Shown here piece after piece: positions 28,102 to 37,942 of a stretch of DNA of 64,000 bases. How positions within the stretch are numbered: position 1 is the stretch's first letter; every line of letters begins with the position of its first letter. Source of the stretch: CAZGYE01 sp964530165 (GTDB taxonomy: Bacteria > Planctomycetota > Planctomycetia > Planctomycetales > Planctomycetaceae); assembly GCA_964530165.1 (NCBI GenBank), contig CAZGYE010000002.1:1-64000 (forward strand), read 5' to 3'. The translations under genes were made by a program, and so were the position numbers. The notes under the pieces were generated by a model that saw only the letters and a list, made by a program, of their open reading frames with translations, was not told the DNA's origin and did no database searches.

Positions 28102-28967
28102 ATCAGCATGTTGTCGATCAACCGCGTTTTTCCCACTCGTGCGGCAACCAGAGCAACCATTTCGGGAAGCGGTTCGGAGATCTCTTTGAGTGTTGCTGGA
28201 TGAGCGATGGTGGCATAGTCCACTGTGACTCCCGGCGCAGTCTCCAGATGGGCCCGCATTGCGCCGCGGATGGCGGCGACGTCGGTCTCTCCACCAGCAA
28301 GCCGATCTCTGGCCAACTGCAAACATTCCGACAACGACAGGGCCGATTGCCGTTCGTCGCGGCTGAGATAGCTGTTTCGGCTGCTGAGAGCAAGCCCATC
28401 CGGGTCTCTCACTGTCGGACAGGTGCGAATCTCGACGTTGAGGTTGAGGTCCCCGCACATTCTTCGGACCAGTACCTGCTGCTGGAAATCCTTCCGCCCG
28501 AAATACGCCACGTCAGGCCCGATGATGTGGAACAGCTTGAGCACCACGGTGGTCACCCCGCGGAAGTGCCCCGGCCGGAACTTGCCTTCCAGGACGTTCG
28601 AGAGACCGTCCACCTCAACAAATGTGGTGAACTCCTTGGAAAACATGACCTCGACTTCCGGGCGGAACACCAGATCGACGCCCAATTGGCGGCAAGCCTG
28701 CAGATCGGCCTCCAAGGGGCGGGGATACTCCTGGTAATCCTCATCCGGCCCGAACTGCGTGGGGTTGACGAAGATCGTGACCACCAGGCAAGCGCATTCG
28801 CGTCGAGCGGTCTCGATCAGGCTCAGATGACCGGCGTGCAAAGCGCCCATGGTGGGGACGACGCCGACCCGCTCACCCCGTCGCCGCCGACCCGCGACCT
28901 CGCGGCGGATTTCGTTGATCCGCTCGGCGACGATCAAGCTCCCGGCTGGTGACTGGGTTTCTGGCAT
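28083..28967 (-). CDS. panC: Pantoate-beta-alanine ligase
   Basis: PanC joins D-pantoate and beta-alanine using ATP to make pantothenate for coenzyme A; it is cytoplasmic. The 294-aa product matches the family length. Key motifs are PTMGALHAGHLSLI (HxGH-type nucleotide site), FVNPTQFG, GRKDFQQ, and SSRNSYLS with LSRDER in the C-terminal ATP-closing part. The ATG at 28967 is chosen because it begins MPETQ just before the conserved region and has an AGGA-containing stretch upstream; a longer open frame to 29066 only translates a repeat. The last residues (ITGNRE) and stop are encoded by the heptad repeat GGGAATA. The gene lies between two inverted copies of that repeat, with DUF1571 upstream and lgt downstream on the same strand. 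Confidence 0.96.
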   Translation of the reverse strand: MPETQSPAGSLIVAERINEIRREVAGRRRRGERVGVVPTMGALHAGHLSLIETARRECACLVVTIFVNPTQFGPDEDYQEYPRPLEADLQACRQLGVDLVFRPEVEVMFSKEFTTFVEVDGLSNVLEGKFRPGHFRGVTTVVLKLFHIIGPDVAYFGRKDFQQQVLVRRMCGDLNLNVEIRTCPTVRDPDGLALSSRNSYLSRDERQSALSLSECLQLARDRLAGGETDVAAIRGAMRAHLETAPGVTVDYATIAHPATLKEISEPLPEMVALVAARVGKTRLIDNMLITGNRE

Positions 28968-28990
28968 CCCGGTTCCTGTCGAAGAAAAAA

Positions 28991-29086
28991 GGGAATAGGG
29001 ATTAGAGAATAGGGGATAGGGAATGGCACATTTCGAATTCCTATTCGCCAATCCCTGTTCCCTCATCCCTCATCCCTAACCCCTAA
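28991..29086. repeat. Heptad hairpin repeat on the DUF1571 side of panC
   Basis: Seven-base steps GGGAATA, GGGATTA, GAGAATA, GGGGATA, GGGAATG are followed by a pyrimidine arm of CCCTCAT steps. Bases 29021-29086 mirror 28009-28074 exactly (66 bp), so the same element flanks panC in opposite orientation. Confidence 0.9.
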
Positions 29087-29098
29087 TTCAGAAGATGC

Positions 29099-29956
29099 TC
29101 AAAAGGCATATTTTGGATTGCGAACGTCGAAGTCGAGGTCTGCCAGGCCGGTATTCACCTTGATGTTTGAATAGGTGTATTCTTCGAGCACCTGCGGACT
29201 GGCTCCCGGACGAGTCGGAAAACCGTGTTGTTCCACGCGGACCGGGAATCCTGTCTTCTTGTCGATGTACAGGCGGGTCATGTGGAACTTGAACTGACGT
29301 CGTGGTACCGGATGCGAGGTCTCGAGTACTTTACACTCCACGGCGGTCGGCCCACGGCCCAGCTTGGCGTTGGGATAGTATTTGACGTTGCATTCGCCGT
29401 ATTTCATTTCGGCTTCCCATTGGTCGATGACTCCCTTGACCATGTTCGCGATGCCGATCCTCGTGATCGGATGCCGGCTCTCCGCGAGGGCTTCGGGACT
29501 GTTGGGCAAGAGTGGAATGATGCCGGCGATGCTCTTGATGCCAGGCTCGTGGACGAGCATATGTCCCTTGTACTTCCCGTCGACGTAAATCACCTCCCGG
29601 CCGGCGTTCGGCTCGTAAAACCGCAGGTAAACACTGAACGGTTTGTGCCGAAGTTTGATGTGCATAGTGTGGGCCGAGACACGGCGTCCGACAACTTCTC
29701 GCTTGGCGAAGGTGGCCTCGTAGTCACCGGCCTCGCTGATCTTTTGGTAGCTGGCGCGCGCTAGTTTGAGGGCTGGGGCCAGTGGGTGCACCCTCACGGT
29801 CGGTGTCGAACCTGGCCCTTCAACGACGCTCGTCGAGACGTCCGAACCGACAGCGGCCGACGCACACGCCCAAATCAAGCTGAGCGATGCCAATGGAACC
29901 GTCATTCTCGGAACCAACCGGGGCGTCGATTGTGTTTTGTCATTTGCGCGATTCAT
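29099..29956 (-). CDS. DUF1571-like exported protein
   Basis: The 285-aa product has a long N-terminal signal region (VPLASLSLIWACASAAVGS) and looks like the planctomycetal DUF1571 family: LARASYQKI, DYEATFAKRE near the N-terminus, KPFSVYLRFYEPNAGREVIYV in the middle and LEEYTYSNIKVN near the end. That pattern suggests a periplasmic beta-sheet protein, perhaps with a lipid-carrier-like fold; the function is unknown. The ATG at 29956 is supported by AAGGAG seven to eight bases upstream. It is the first gene of a minus-strand run leading to panC and lgt, and is divergent from the TPR gene at 30443. Confidence 0.75.
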   Translation of the reverse strand: MNRANDKTQSTPRLVPRMTVPLASLSLIWACASAAVGSDVSTSVVEGPGSTPTVRVHPLAPALKLARASYQKISEAGDYEATFAKREVVGRRVSAHTMHIKLRHKPFSVYLRFYEPNAGREVIYVDGKYKGHMLVHEPGIKSIAGIIPLLPNSPEALAESRHPITRIGIANMVKGVIDQWEAEMKYGECNVKYYPNAKLGRGPTAVECKVLETSHPVPRRQFKFHMTRLYIDKKTGFPVRVEQHGFPTRPGASPQVLEEYTYSNIKVNTGLADLDFDVRNPKYAF

Positions 29957-30442
29957 GGGAACTCCTTCTTGTGGCGTGCGACGCTCGCGAACATGACCTT
30001 CCCGACACGGACCTCGGCGTTGCGAGTGTTGCGGTTTGGGTTGTTCGCTCCCGCCCCCTACAAGTTACCGAACCGCGTCGAATGAGGCAAACCCAATTGC
30101 GTATCGAATCGCACCGGTTTCAATGCTTCTCGGAGAGTTCACCAGAAGCCCGACATAACGATCCAAAGACGGCTTGACAGCAACGCTGGATTCCGAGTAT
30201 CACACGCCCTCAATTCTCCCCCTCTCCAGAAAAAGATTCCAGAGACGTCGTAGGTGGTGACGGTCCGCTCGAGTGCGGTCTGATCTGTTCGGGCCGGTCT
30301 TGGCGATGTCGCCGATCGTGCCGGCCTGCGCCGTTTCGAAAAACGTGTCACGCGCGGACGTGCAGTGCGGATTCTGTGCCCACTTGCAAGTCCGGCGCGG
30401 ACGCCCTCTGCCGATCGGACTGTTGTCGAAGTCGAACGTCAC
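29957..30442. other. Divergent intergenic region
   Basis: About 490 bases separate the minus-strand DUF1571 gene and the plus-strand TPR gene. Open frames here are short and lack recognisable features. One weak sigma-70-like site is listed separately. I see no RNA gene or clear inverted repeat of the kinds found elsewhere in the window. Confidence 0.6.
30174..30203 (+). promoter_or_regulatory. Possible sigma-70-type promoter of the TPR gene
   Basis: TTGACA at 30174-30179 is followed after 18 bases by TATCAC (four of six consensus bases). It would give a leader of about 240 bases before the ATG at 30443. Base matches are the only evidence. Confidence 0.25.
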
Positions 30443-32974
30443 ATGGTGGAAACTGCGGACCAAGCTGAATTGCAGGAAGTCGACGAGCCGAATGTCGATG
30501 TCGCCGGTCCGCCGTTACGGCGGCTGCGAATTTCGGCATCGCGGCGTCAGCTTGGCGTTGGTTTGACGGTTGTTGCTGTACTGATTGCCGCCGTGGTGTG
30601 GTTGATAAGCGGCGAGGAAGGCCCATCGCCGGCTCAGCAACTGCAGGAAGCGTTCCGCCTTTTGGACGACCGGGACAACCTGGCTTCCCGGCAAGAAGCC
30701 GGCGAGATCGCCGAACGGCTGGAAGCCGAAGAGTACCGCGATCGCGATTTTCCCGGGGCCGTCGAATACATTCTGGGGATGACCGCCTTTCGTGACGCGG
30801 AAAACAGGGACGAGGTCGGACGCGAGCCGCTCTACGAACTTGCGGCCCACTATCTGCGCGACGCGAAAGAGCGTGTCCTTCCGGAGGATCGTCTAGGGGA
30901 ATGGGCCTATGCCTTGGGAACCAGCTTACATCGAATCGGCGAAGTCACCGAGGCGCGCCCGCGGTTGGAAGAAGCCGTCAAAACGTATCCGCCGGGCCGC
31001 GTGAAAGCGTCGATTCGCCTCACCGAGATCGATTTGGACCTCAAGACGCCCGAGAGTCTTGCGCAAGCGCTCCAGCTGAGCGCCGGCTTGCTTCGGATGC
31101 AAGAATTGGACAAAGCGACACGCGTGCAGACGCACATGCAACGTGCACAGATCTATCTCGCTTTGGAACGCTACAAGGACCTCGAAGAAGAGCTTGAGGA
31201 ACTCAAGACAGTCTCACCGGAAGAATATCGGAACCAGGGCACGATCGTCTTTCGCGCACAGGTACTCATGGCCGAGAAGAAATACGATGACGCGCTGATC
31301 CTCTTGGAACCGATTGCCAATCACATCGGTTTGAATCCGACGTATCCGCGACAGGCGTTGTACCTGCAGGGCGTTTGTCACGAAGCGATGGGCAGGAATG
31401 ACGCCGCCATCAGCTCGTACGCACGCACTGCAGAGAAGTACCAGGAATCGCACGAGGGACTGGCCGCGAACCTGCGGATGGCGGATCTCTTGCGGGCTGA
31501 CGAAAAGCACGAACAGGCGCGCGACGCCTACAAGCGCGCCCTGCAAATGGTGCGACAACCGAGAGACTTTCGAAATCGGTGGCTGAGCCTGGACGAATTC
31601 CGGGAGATCATCCGCAACGCGTGGGACGCGTGGTGCGCGCAGCACGCTTACCGCTGGGCAATCGACCTCTCCAAAGCGATGACCCCGCTGCTGCCCGAAG
31701 TCGAAGCGAACGAACTCAGGGCGGAAGCCAATCGGCGGTGGGCGGAGCACTTGGAAGAGGAACTGCAGAAGACTCCGTACAGCAAACGCCCGCCGCTGCG
31801 AAGACAACTCCGGGAACGACGGCGACAAAGCGGCAAAGCCTACGCCGATCTGGCCAACACATTGAGAACCTCGTCGCGGTATTCCGGCGAATTATGGAAC
31901 AGCGCCCAGCATTACTACAAAGGACATGACTTCGAAAGTGCTTTGATCCAGTTGACCCGGTTCATCAACACCCGTCCAAAAACGGGGCTGCCACAAGCCC
32001 TGGTTCTGCGAGGACGAGTCCTCATGGACCTCGGCCGGCTGGACGAGGCCCAAGAACACTTCGAGCGGGTGATCGAAAACTACCCGGCTGAGGGGATCGT
32101 GTTCGATGCGCAGTTTCTGACCGGCAAGTGTCACCTCGAACGAAACGAGTTGGACCTGGCAGAAAAGACGTGGCGCAGCATCTTAACTTCGCCGTTGCTC
32201 AAACCAGGAGCCGGTGAGGAGCTGGGGAGCAAAGAATGGCGTCTGGCGCTGTTTTCGCTCGGGCGACTGTTGTACTACCGGGCCGCCATGTTGAAGAGTC
32301 AGGCAGAGGTTCCCCAAGCCGGCCAGCCAGCATCCGAAATGTCTCCGACACTGGTGGAGGCGTTTGCACGATGGGATGAATCGAGTCGCCGGCTGGAGGA
32401 ATTCCTGAAGCGATATCCGAGCGCGTCACAGGCCATCGAGGCCCGCTACCTCTTGGCCAAATCGCTGCAGCATCGCGCCGAACTGCCTCGCCGCAAGCTA
32501 GAAACGGCCGAAACCGACAATGCACGCCTCGAATTGCGCCGCACGATGCACGCTTGGTTGGAGGAAAGCAGACGGGAATTTCAACTTCTGCAAAAGCAGT
32601 TGCTCCTTCGAGACGAACTCGACCAGCTCGACGAGTTGGGACAAAAAATCCTTCGCGACTGTTACTTTGAAATCGCCCACACCTATTACGCACTCTCTCA
32701 ATACGATCAGGCCATCGTGTCTTACGGTTCGGCGGCCAATAAGTTTGCCGAGGACCCGCAGGTGATATTGGCGTATGTGCAGATGTCGAATTGTTACGAC
32801 CGCCGCAATAAGCCGCAGGAAGCGCAGAGCATGCTCGAACAGGCCAAGGTCATCATTTCGCAAATGTCGGATGACGTCTTCCAGCAAGACACCACGAACA
32901 TGACAAGGAAGGAGTGGGATGACTGGCTCGACTGGGCCCGGCAGTTGCGCCACTCGGCTCCCTCGGACAAATAG
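30443..32974 (+). CDS. Membrane-anchored TPR protein upstream of flagellar genes
   Basis: The ATG at 30443 is preferred over an in-frame GTG at 30365. The 843-aa product has an acidic N-terminus, one TM helix at about residues 42-62 (VGLTVVAVLIAAVVWLI), and then a long series of TPR-like helix pairs, for example FDAQFLTGKCHLERNELDLA and ALSQYDQAIVSYGSAANKFA. The topology puts the repeats outside the cytoplasm. TPR proteins of this kind act as assembly or peptidoglycan-linked scaffolds. The gene ends 25 bases before the flgN-like gene, on the same strand, so it may be co-transcribed with the flagellar genes and help motor assembly in the envelope. That link is inferred from position only. Confidence 0.75.
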   Translation: MVETADQAELQEVDEPNVDVAGPPLRRLRISASRRQLGVGLTVVAVLIAAVVWLISGEEGPSPAQQLQEAFRLLDDRDNLASRQEAGEIAERLEAEEYRDRDFPGAVEYILGMTAFRDAENRDEVGREPLYELAAHYLRDAKERVLPEDRLGEWAYALGTSLHRIGEVTEARPRLEEAVKTYPPGRVKASIRLTEIDLDLKTPESLAQALQLSAGLLRMQELDKATRVQTHMQRAQIYLALERYKDLEEELEELKTVSPEEYRNQGTIVFRAQVLMAEKKYDDALILLEPIANHIGLNPTYPRQALYLQGVCHEAMGRNDAAISSYARTAEKYQESHEGLAANLRMADLLRADEKHEQARDAYKRALQMVRQPRDFRNRWLSLDEFREIIRNAWDAWCAQHAYRWAIDLSKAMTPLLPEVEANELRAEANRRWAEHLEEELQKTPYSKRPPLRRQLRERRRQSGKAYADLANTLRTSSRYSGELWNSAQHYYKGHDFESALIQLTRFINTRPKTGLPQALVLRGRVLMDLGRLDEAQEHFERVIENYPAEGIVFDAQFLTGKCHLERNELDLAEKTWRSILTSPLLKPGAGEELGSKEWRLALFSLGRLLYYRAAMLKSQAEVPQAGQPASEMSPTLVEAFARWDESSRRLEEFLKRYPSASQAIEARYLLAKSLQHRAELPRRKLETAETDNARLELRRTMHAWLEESRREFQLLQKQLLLRDELDQLDELGQKILRDCYFEIAHTYYALSQYDQAIVSYGSAANKFAEDPQVILAYVQMSNCYDRRNKPQEAQSMLEQAKVIISQMSDDVFQQDTTNMTRKEWDDWLDWARQLRHSAPSDK

Positions 32975-32999
32975 GAATCATTCCCCAAGGACATCGAGC

Positions 33000-33452
33000 A
33001 TGTCGGCATTCACTGCCTCCGAATTTCTAACCATCTTCCAGAAATTCCGCGAGCATTGGCGGAACTTGCTGGAACTATCTCGGCGGCAGAGGGCGCTGAT
33101 CGACGCCGACAACTATACACAGTTGTTATCTGTGCTCGGACAGAAGCAGCGGATACTCGGCCATCTGGATGAACTGAAGCAACGGCACCCCGGGCTCCGT
33201 GAGCGGTGGCAATCGCGACGAGAGACGTTCGACGCATCTTTCGGGGACGACTGCGATCACGTGCTGGCCGAGACGGAAGCCATCCTTGCCGAGCTGTTGA
33301 AAGAGGAGCAGTCCAGCACCGAACACTTGACGAGCCGACGGGACGAGACACAACAAGAATTACAGGCCATTTCGAATGCGACCGAGGTACACAAAGCCTA
33401 CCGAGACAGTCTGGCGCCCGCGACGCATCGGCATCTGGACGTCGGTCGGTAG
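33000..33452 (+). CDS. flgN: FlgN-like flagellar export chaperone
   Basis: The 150-aa product is all-helical and starts at the ATG at 33000, with AAGG nine to ten bases upstream. The stretch LIDADNYTQLLSVLGQKQRI resembles the FlgN pattern in which residues 'ALLAxDxxxLxxLxxEKxxL' line a coiled coil. FlgN binds hook-associated proteins FlgK and FlgL and delivers them to the export gate. It sits between the TPR gene and a regulator at the head of the flagellar cluster, which fits. Low sequence conservation in this family keeps the assignment tentative; a generic coiled-coil protein is the alternative. Confidence 0.5.
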   Translation: MSAFTASEFLTIFQKFREHWRNLLELSRRQRALIDADNYTQLLSVLGQKQRILGHLDELKQRHPGLRERWQSRRETFDASFGDDCDHVLAETEAILAELLKEEQSSTEHLTSRRDETQQELQAISNATEVHKAYRDSLAPATHRHLDVGR

Positions 33453-33521
33453 CGACATCAAATATCACCGAACACTGGCTGAACATTGTTCGACAATCGC
33501 GTGAAACACAGGTCTCAGAAA

Positions 33522-34601
<1,080 letters not shown>

Positions 34602-34607
34602 CTAATT

Positions 34608-34835
34608 GTTAAGAGTTGACCGTCGAAAGTTGAAAGTCCGTAATACTTTAGACGTTTGGAGCAAGTTCCTCTCCACAGTGTGTTTCGCGGCAAGAGGAGA
34701 ATTATTAGGAAACCAGGAAAGCAGGAATCTCGCGAATTATCTTTCTCCTGTCTTCCTGGGTTCCTAATTTCCTCATCACTGCATTTGGCTAAACAGTTAC
34801 GAAAATCCTCAGCTCTCAACTCTCGACCCTCAACC
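34608..34835. repeat. Nested hairpin repeats upstream of flgB
   Basis: The outer arms have period seven: GTTAAGA GTTGACC GTCGAAA GTTGAAA (34608-34635), answered by CTCAGCT CTCAACT CTCGACC CTCAACC (34808-34835). Nested inside is a different element with period eight: GGAAACCA GGAAAGCA (34708-34723), answered by TCTTCCTG GGTTCCTA (34751-34766). The stretch 34674-34710 matches the flgD leader at 44435-44471 at 33 of 37 positions. Confidence 0.75.
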
Positions 34836-34853
34836 TAATAAACACGGTGCAAG

Positions 34854-35294
34854 ATGATCGGTTCCCTCCTCAATTCGACGACGATTCCGCTTTTAGAAAA
34901 AGTGGCCGTCTTCGGCGAGCGCCGACAGGAGGTGCTGGCCGGCAATCTCGCCAACATCGATACGCCGAACTACAAGACCCGTGATTTGCCGGTGGCTGAC
35001 TTTATGCAGGCGTTGAAGAAGGCGGCAACGCTCCGCGATCGACCGCGCTCGCCGGGAAGCCTGTCGTCCGCAGTCGAGTCACCGGCCGACCAAATCGCCA
35101 GGCTGTTTCCCGACGAATTGTTTCGAGCCGTCGAAGCTCCCGCACGCAACATCACGTTTCAGGACGGCGGCAATCGCAGCATCGAACACGAGGTGATGGA
35201 AATGACAAAAAACGTGATGAAGCAGAACTTTGCCGTCGAACTGATGGTCGCTCAGATGAATTTGCTCGAGACCGTCATCAGCGGGCGTCTGTAA
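34854..35294 (+). CDS. flgB: Flagellar basal-body rod protein FlgB
   Basis: FlgB is a proximal rod subunit exported through the flagellar gate. The 146-aa product is of normal length. The N-terminal helix has VAVFGERRQEVLAGNLANID followed by TPNYKTRD, the classic rod/hook signature, and the C-terminus has EMTKNVMKQNFAVELM, the matching helix. It opens the flgB-flgC-fliE run typical of many bacteria. The spacer before it holds nested hairpin repeats, and flgC follows after 152 bases. Confidence 0.97.
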   Translation: MIGSLLNSTTIPLLEKVAVFGERRQEVLAGNLANIDTPNYKTRDLPVADFMQALKKAATLRDRPRSPGSLSSAVESPADQIARLFPDELFRAVEAPARNITFQDGGNRSIEHEVMEMTKNVMKQNFAVELMVAQMNLLETVISGRL

Positions 35295-35446
35295 ACACGC
35301 TCAGTGAATCGTAAATAGGGACTAACATAATCTACAGACGGTTGTCGATGGCACATTCCACACGAACTCGCGGGCAGTATAGAGGCTCTCCTTTGCTCTC
35401 CACAAATCACTATCCACTAATCACTATTCCGTGACGAGGACGAGAG
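35295..35446. repeat. flgB-flgC spacer with weak heptad repeats
   Basis: Seven-base steps are visible near the end (AAATCAC TATCCAC TAATCAC TATTCCG, about 35404-35431) and partly complementary steps near the start (about 35308-35328). The pairing is poorer than in the other spacers, and the middle (about 35330-35400) shows no structure I can support. Confidence 0.45.
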
Positions 35447-35863
35447 ATGATGTTGACGAGCATTGACATCAGTACCAGCGGGTTGGTTGCCCAGCGGCAA
35501 CGAATGAACACAATCTCCGGCAACATCGCCAACGTCAATACCACGCGGGATGCGGCGGGGAATTTGGCGCCGTTTCAACGCCGGCTGATCACGTTTGCCG
35601 CCGCCGATGACGGGCCGGATGCGGACACGCGCGGCGTCGGCGTGACCTACCAGGTAGAGATCGACACGTCAACCGCTCCCCGCAGGGTCCACGAACCCGG
35701 TCACCCCGATGCGGACAAAGACGGATTCGTCTCCTATCCGAACATCAATCTCATCACGGAATACGTGAATGCAATCGACGCAAGCCGGGCCTACCAGGCA
35801 AATGTGGCGGCCATCGAAATGACCAAAGCAATGGCCAATCTGGGCCTGAAACTGTTGGCGTAA
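35447..35863 (+). CDS. flgC: Flagellar basal-body rod protein FlgC
   Basis: FlgC is a proximal rod subunit. The 138-aa product has the N-terminal pattern DISTSGLVAQRQRMNTISGN followed by IANVNTTRD, and the C-terminal pattern YQANVAAIEMTKAMANLGLK. Two ATG codons in tandem start the gene; the first is used here. The stop lies 10 bases before fliE, so the two are probably co-translated. Confidence 0.97.
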   Translation: MMLTSIDISTSGLVAQRQRMNTISGNIANVNTTRDAAGNLAPFQRRLITFAAADDGPDADTRGVGVTYQVEIDTSTAPRRVHEPGHPDADKDGFVSYPNINLITEYVNAIDASRAYQANVAAIEMTKAMANLGLKLLA

Positions 35864-35873
35864 GGACGTATGA

Positions 35874-36185
35874 ATGACAAATCCAATCGGTGCAGTGGGG
35901 AATTTCAATGCGTCGTTGCTGCCGCGAGCGGCAGCGGGAATCAGCGGCCGCGCATCGGAAGGCGGTCTGCGCTTTCAGGACCTGTTGCTGGAATCGCTCG
36001 GGCAGGTCAATCGACTGGAGCAGTCCGGTCAGGCGGCGATCGAAAACAGCCTCGCCGGCGGCGACGTCACACAGGTCGAAGTTTTCTCGGCCTTCAAGAA
36101 GGCCGACCTGGCGCTGCGAATGCTCTTGCAGATTCGCAACCGAGTGCTGGAAGCCTACAAGGAAATCAAACAGATGCAATTGTGA
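35874..36185 (+). CDS. fliE: Flagellar hook-basal body complex protein FliE
   Basis: FliE links the MS-ring to the proximal rod. The 103-aa product has the family's helical ending: FQDLLLESLGQVNRLEQSG in the middle and VEVFSAFKKADLALRMLLQI near the C-terminus. The ATG at 35874 is ten bases after flgC. The start MTNPIGAVG lacks a clear conserved block, which is normal for FliE. Confidence 0.95.
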   Translation: MTNPIGAVGNFNASLLPRAAAGISGRASEGGLRFQDLLLESLGQVNRLEQSGQAAIENSLAGGDVTQVEVFSAFKKADLALRMLLQIRNRVLEAYKEIKQMQL

Positions 36186-36189
36186 TTAT

Positions 36190-36285
36190 CGGTTGCGAGT
36201 TGAGAGTGCTGGCTGTGACTCTCAACTCTCGACTCTCAACTCTCAACTCTCAACTCTAGACTCTCAACTCTAGACTCTGGACAAG
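36190..36285. repeat. Heptad hairpin repeat between fliE and fliF
   Basis: A short purine arm (TTGCGAG TTGAGAG) is answered by about nine pyrimidine steps of seven bases such as CTCAACT, CTCGACT and CTAGACT, running to just before the fliF start. Exact period seven is visible across about 60 bases. Confidence 0.85.
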
Positions 36286-36288
36286 AGC

Positions 36289-37923
36289 ATGGACGCGCTG
36301 CGACGAACTCTCAATCAATTTGTGGATCTCTATAGATCTATGTCGCCCAGTCAGCGGGGAACGCTGATTGCGGTTCCCACGATGATTCTGGTCGCTCTGT
36401 TTCTGTTGATGTTCAATGCCCGCTCGTCCCGCTATGTGCCGCTGTCATGGGGAAAAACTTTCACCCGAGAAGAATTGATGAGCGCTGAGCAGACGCTGCT
36501 CGACGGCGGGCTGACGGATTTCCACAGTAAAGGCCGGCGTCTGATGGTCCCCACCGGCGAGGCCGAACGGTACAACGCCGCCCTGCTGGAAGGTGGCGCG
36601 CTGCCGACCGATTGGGGATTGGAACTGGAGAAGCAATTCGAAAGTGACGGCATCTTCTCCAGCGACCGTCAACAGCAGGCCCGCACGGACATCGCGCTGG
36701 CCAAGGAGCTTCGCCGAATCATCCGCGCGGTGCCCGACATCGAGGACGCCAACGTGATTTGGGCGCGGTCGCAGGGAACGAGCCGCTGGTCGCGCACAAA
36801 GCACACCGTGACCGCAACGGTAAACGTGCTGCCCCGGCGGAACCGGCAACTTTCCATGCAGCTCGTTCATTCGTTGCGAGCGGCGGTGGCCGGCATGGTC
36901 CCCGACTTGAGCCCCGCCGACGTGACCATCTTCGACCAGTCGACCGGGACCTCGCACACGGCCGACAAAGAGGGTGAACCGTTCGACAGCAAACTGTTGA
37001 CACGGATCAAACAGTTTGAGCAATTGCATCAGAACAAGATTGCGTCTCATCTGTCCTCCTACATTCCCAACGTCGTCGTGACGGTGAACGTCGAATTGGA
37101 AAATCTGAAACGGTCGATCGAGCGGAAACAGGTCTTCAACCCGAAGACGATCGATCTGGACATTCGTGACGAAAGCCGAAACGATCAACTCAACCAGCAG
37201 CCGCAAAGTGCCGAGCCAGGTTCGGCCTCCAACCAACCGATGGCATTGCGAACACGCGTCGGAACGCAGAAAACGCGAACGACCACCGAGACCAACACGA
37301 GCACACGCAGCGTGCCGCTTGACTTCACTACGTCTGAAAAGGAGCTGATCGCTGCAATGCCCAAAGCGGTGCAGGTATCGGTTGCGATACCCCGGGACTA
37401 CTACCGCAAGGTCGCGCTGAAGCGGCAGAGCCTGGCCGACGCCCAGGGAGACAAAAAGGATGGTGAAGAACCCAAAGCAATCTCCGAAGCCGACGTCCAA
37501 AAAATTGAGCAGGAAGTGCAGCAAGACGTGAAAGCCACGGTGTTAACGCTCATTCCGACCGGATCGCCGGACACCGCGATCAACGTCACCTCGTACACTC
37601 GGGTCGAGCCGGATGTACAGAAAATCGACATCCCCATGACGGAAACACTCGGCAACGCGTTCAGCCGGTGGGGCGGTGCAATTGGTTTGGCATTGTTCGC
37701 GCTGTGGGCGCTGCGACTGGTGTCTAAGAGCATGCCCAAGCTGCCTGCTCCGGAAACGGAATTGGGGGCCACGCTGGCCATGCAGACCCCGAGAAAAGAT
37801 GAACCCCAAGAGGAACCGACGCCGCCGGAAGTCACCCAGAGAGACAAGTTGCAGGGCGTCGTCCGCGACGATCCCGAAATGGCAGCTTCGGTGTTGAGCA
37901 AGTGGATCCAGGCGGCAAAATGA
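36289..37923 (+). CDS. fliF: Flagellar MS-ring protein FliF
   Basis: FliF forms the inner-membrane MS-ring on which rod, switch and export gate assemble. The 544-aa product is of normal size. TM1 lies at about residues 24-42 (LIAVPTMILVALFLLMFNA); the second TM is near 463-480 (AIGLALFALWALRL). The ring-building motif follows with MVPTGEAERYNAALLEGGAL, RTDIALAKELRRIIRAVPD and the DVTIFDQSTG block. The C-terminus (DDPEMAASVLSKWIQ) is the FliG-binding tail. It starts directly after a hairpin repeat and ends 19 bases before fliG. Confidence 0.96.
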   Translation: MDALRRTLNQFVDLYRSMSPSQRGTLIAVPTMILVALFLLMFNARSSRYVPLSWGKTFTREELMSAEQTLLDGGLTDFHSKGRRLMVPTGEAERYNAALLEGGALPTDWGLELEKQFESDGIFSSDRQQQARTDIALAKELRRIIRAVPDIEDANVIWARSQGTSRWSRTKHTVTATVNVLPRRNRQLSMQLVHSLRAAVAGMVPDLSPADVTIFDQSTGTSHTADKEGEPFDSKLLTRIKQFEQLHQNKIASHLSSYIPNVVVTVNVELENLKRSIERKQVFNPKTIDLDIRDESRNDQLNQQPQSAEPGSASNQPMALRTRVGTQKTRTTTETNTSTRSVPLDFTTSEKELIAAMPKAVQVSVAIPRDYYRKVALKRQSLADAQGDKKDGEEPKAISEADVQKIEQEVQQDVKATVLTLIPTGSPDTAINVTSYTRVEPDVQKIDIPMTETLGNAFSRWGGAIGLALFALWALRLVSKSMPKLPAPETELGATLAMQTPRKDEPQEEPTPPEVTQRDKLQGVVRDDPEMAASVLSKWIQAAK

Positions 37924-37942
37924 ACGACGGAAAGTGCAAGCC

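Noticed and set aside
34656..34838. A 60-codon open frame before flgB
   Set aside because: It reads through the nested hairpin repeats; its similarity to residues before flgD comes from the shared DNA block.
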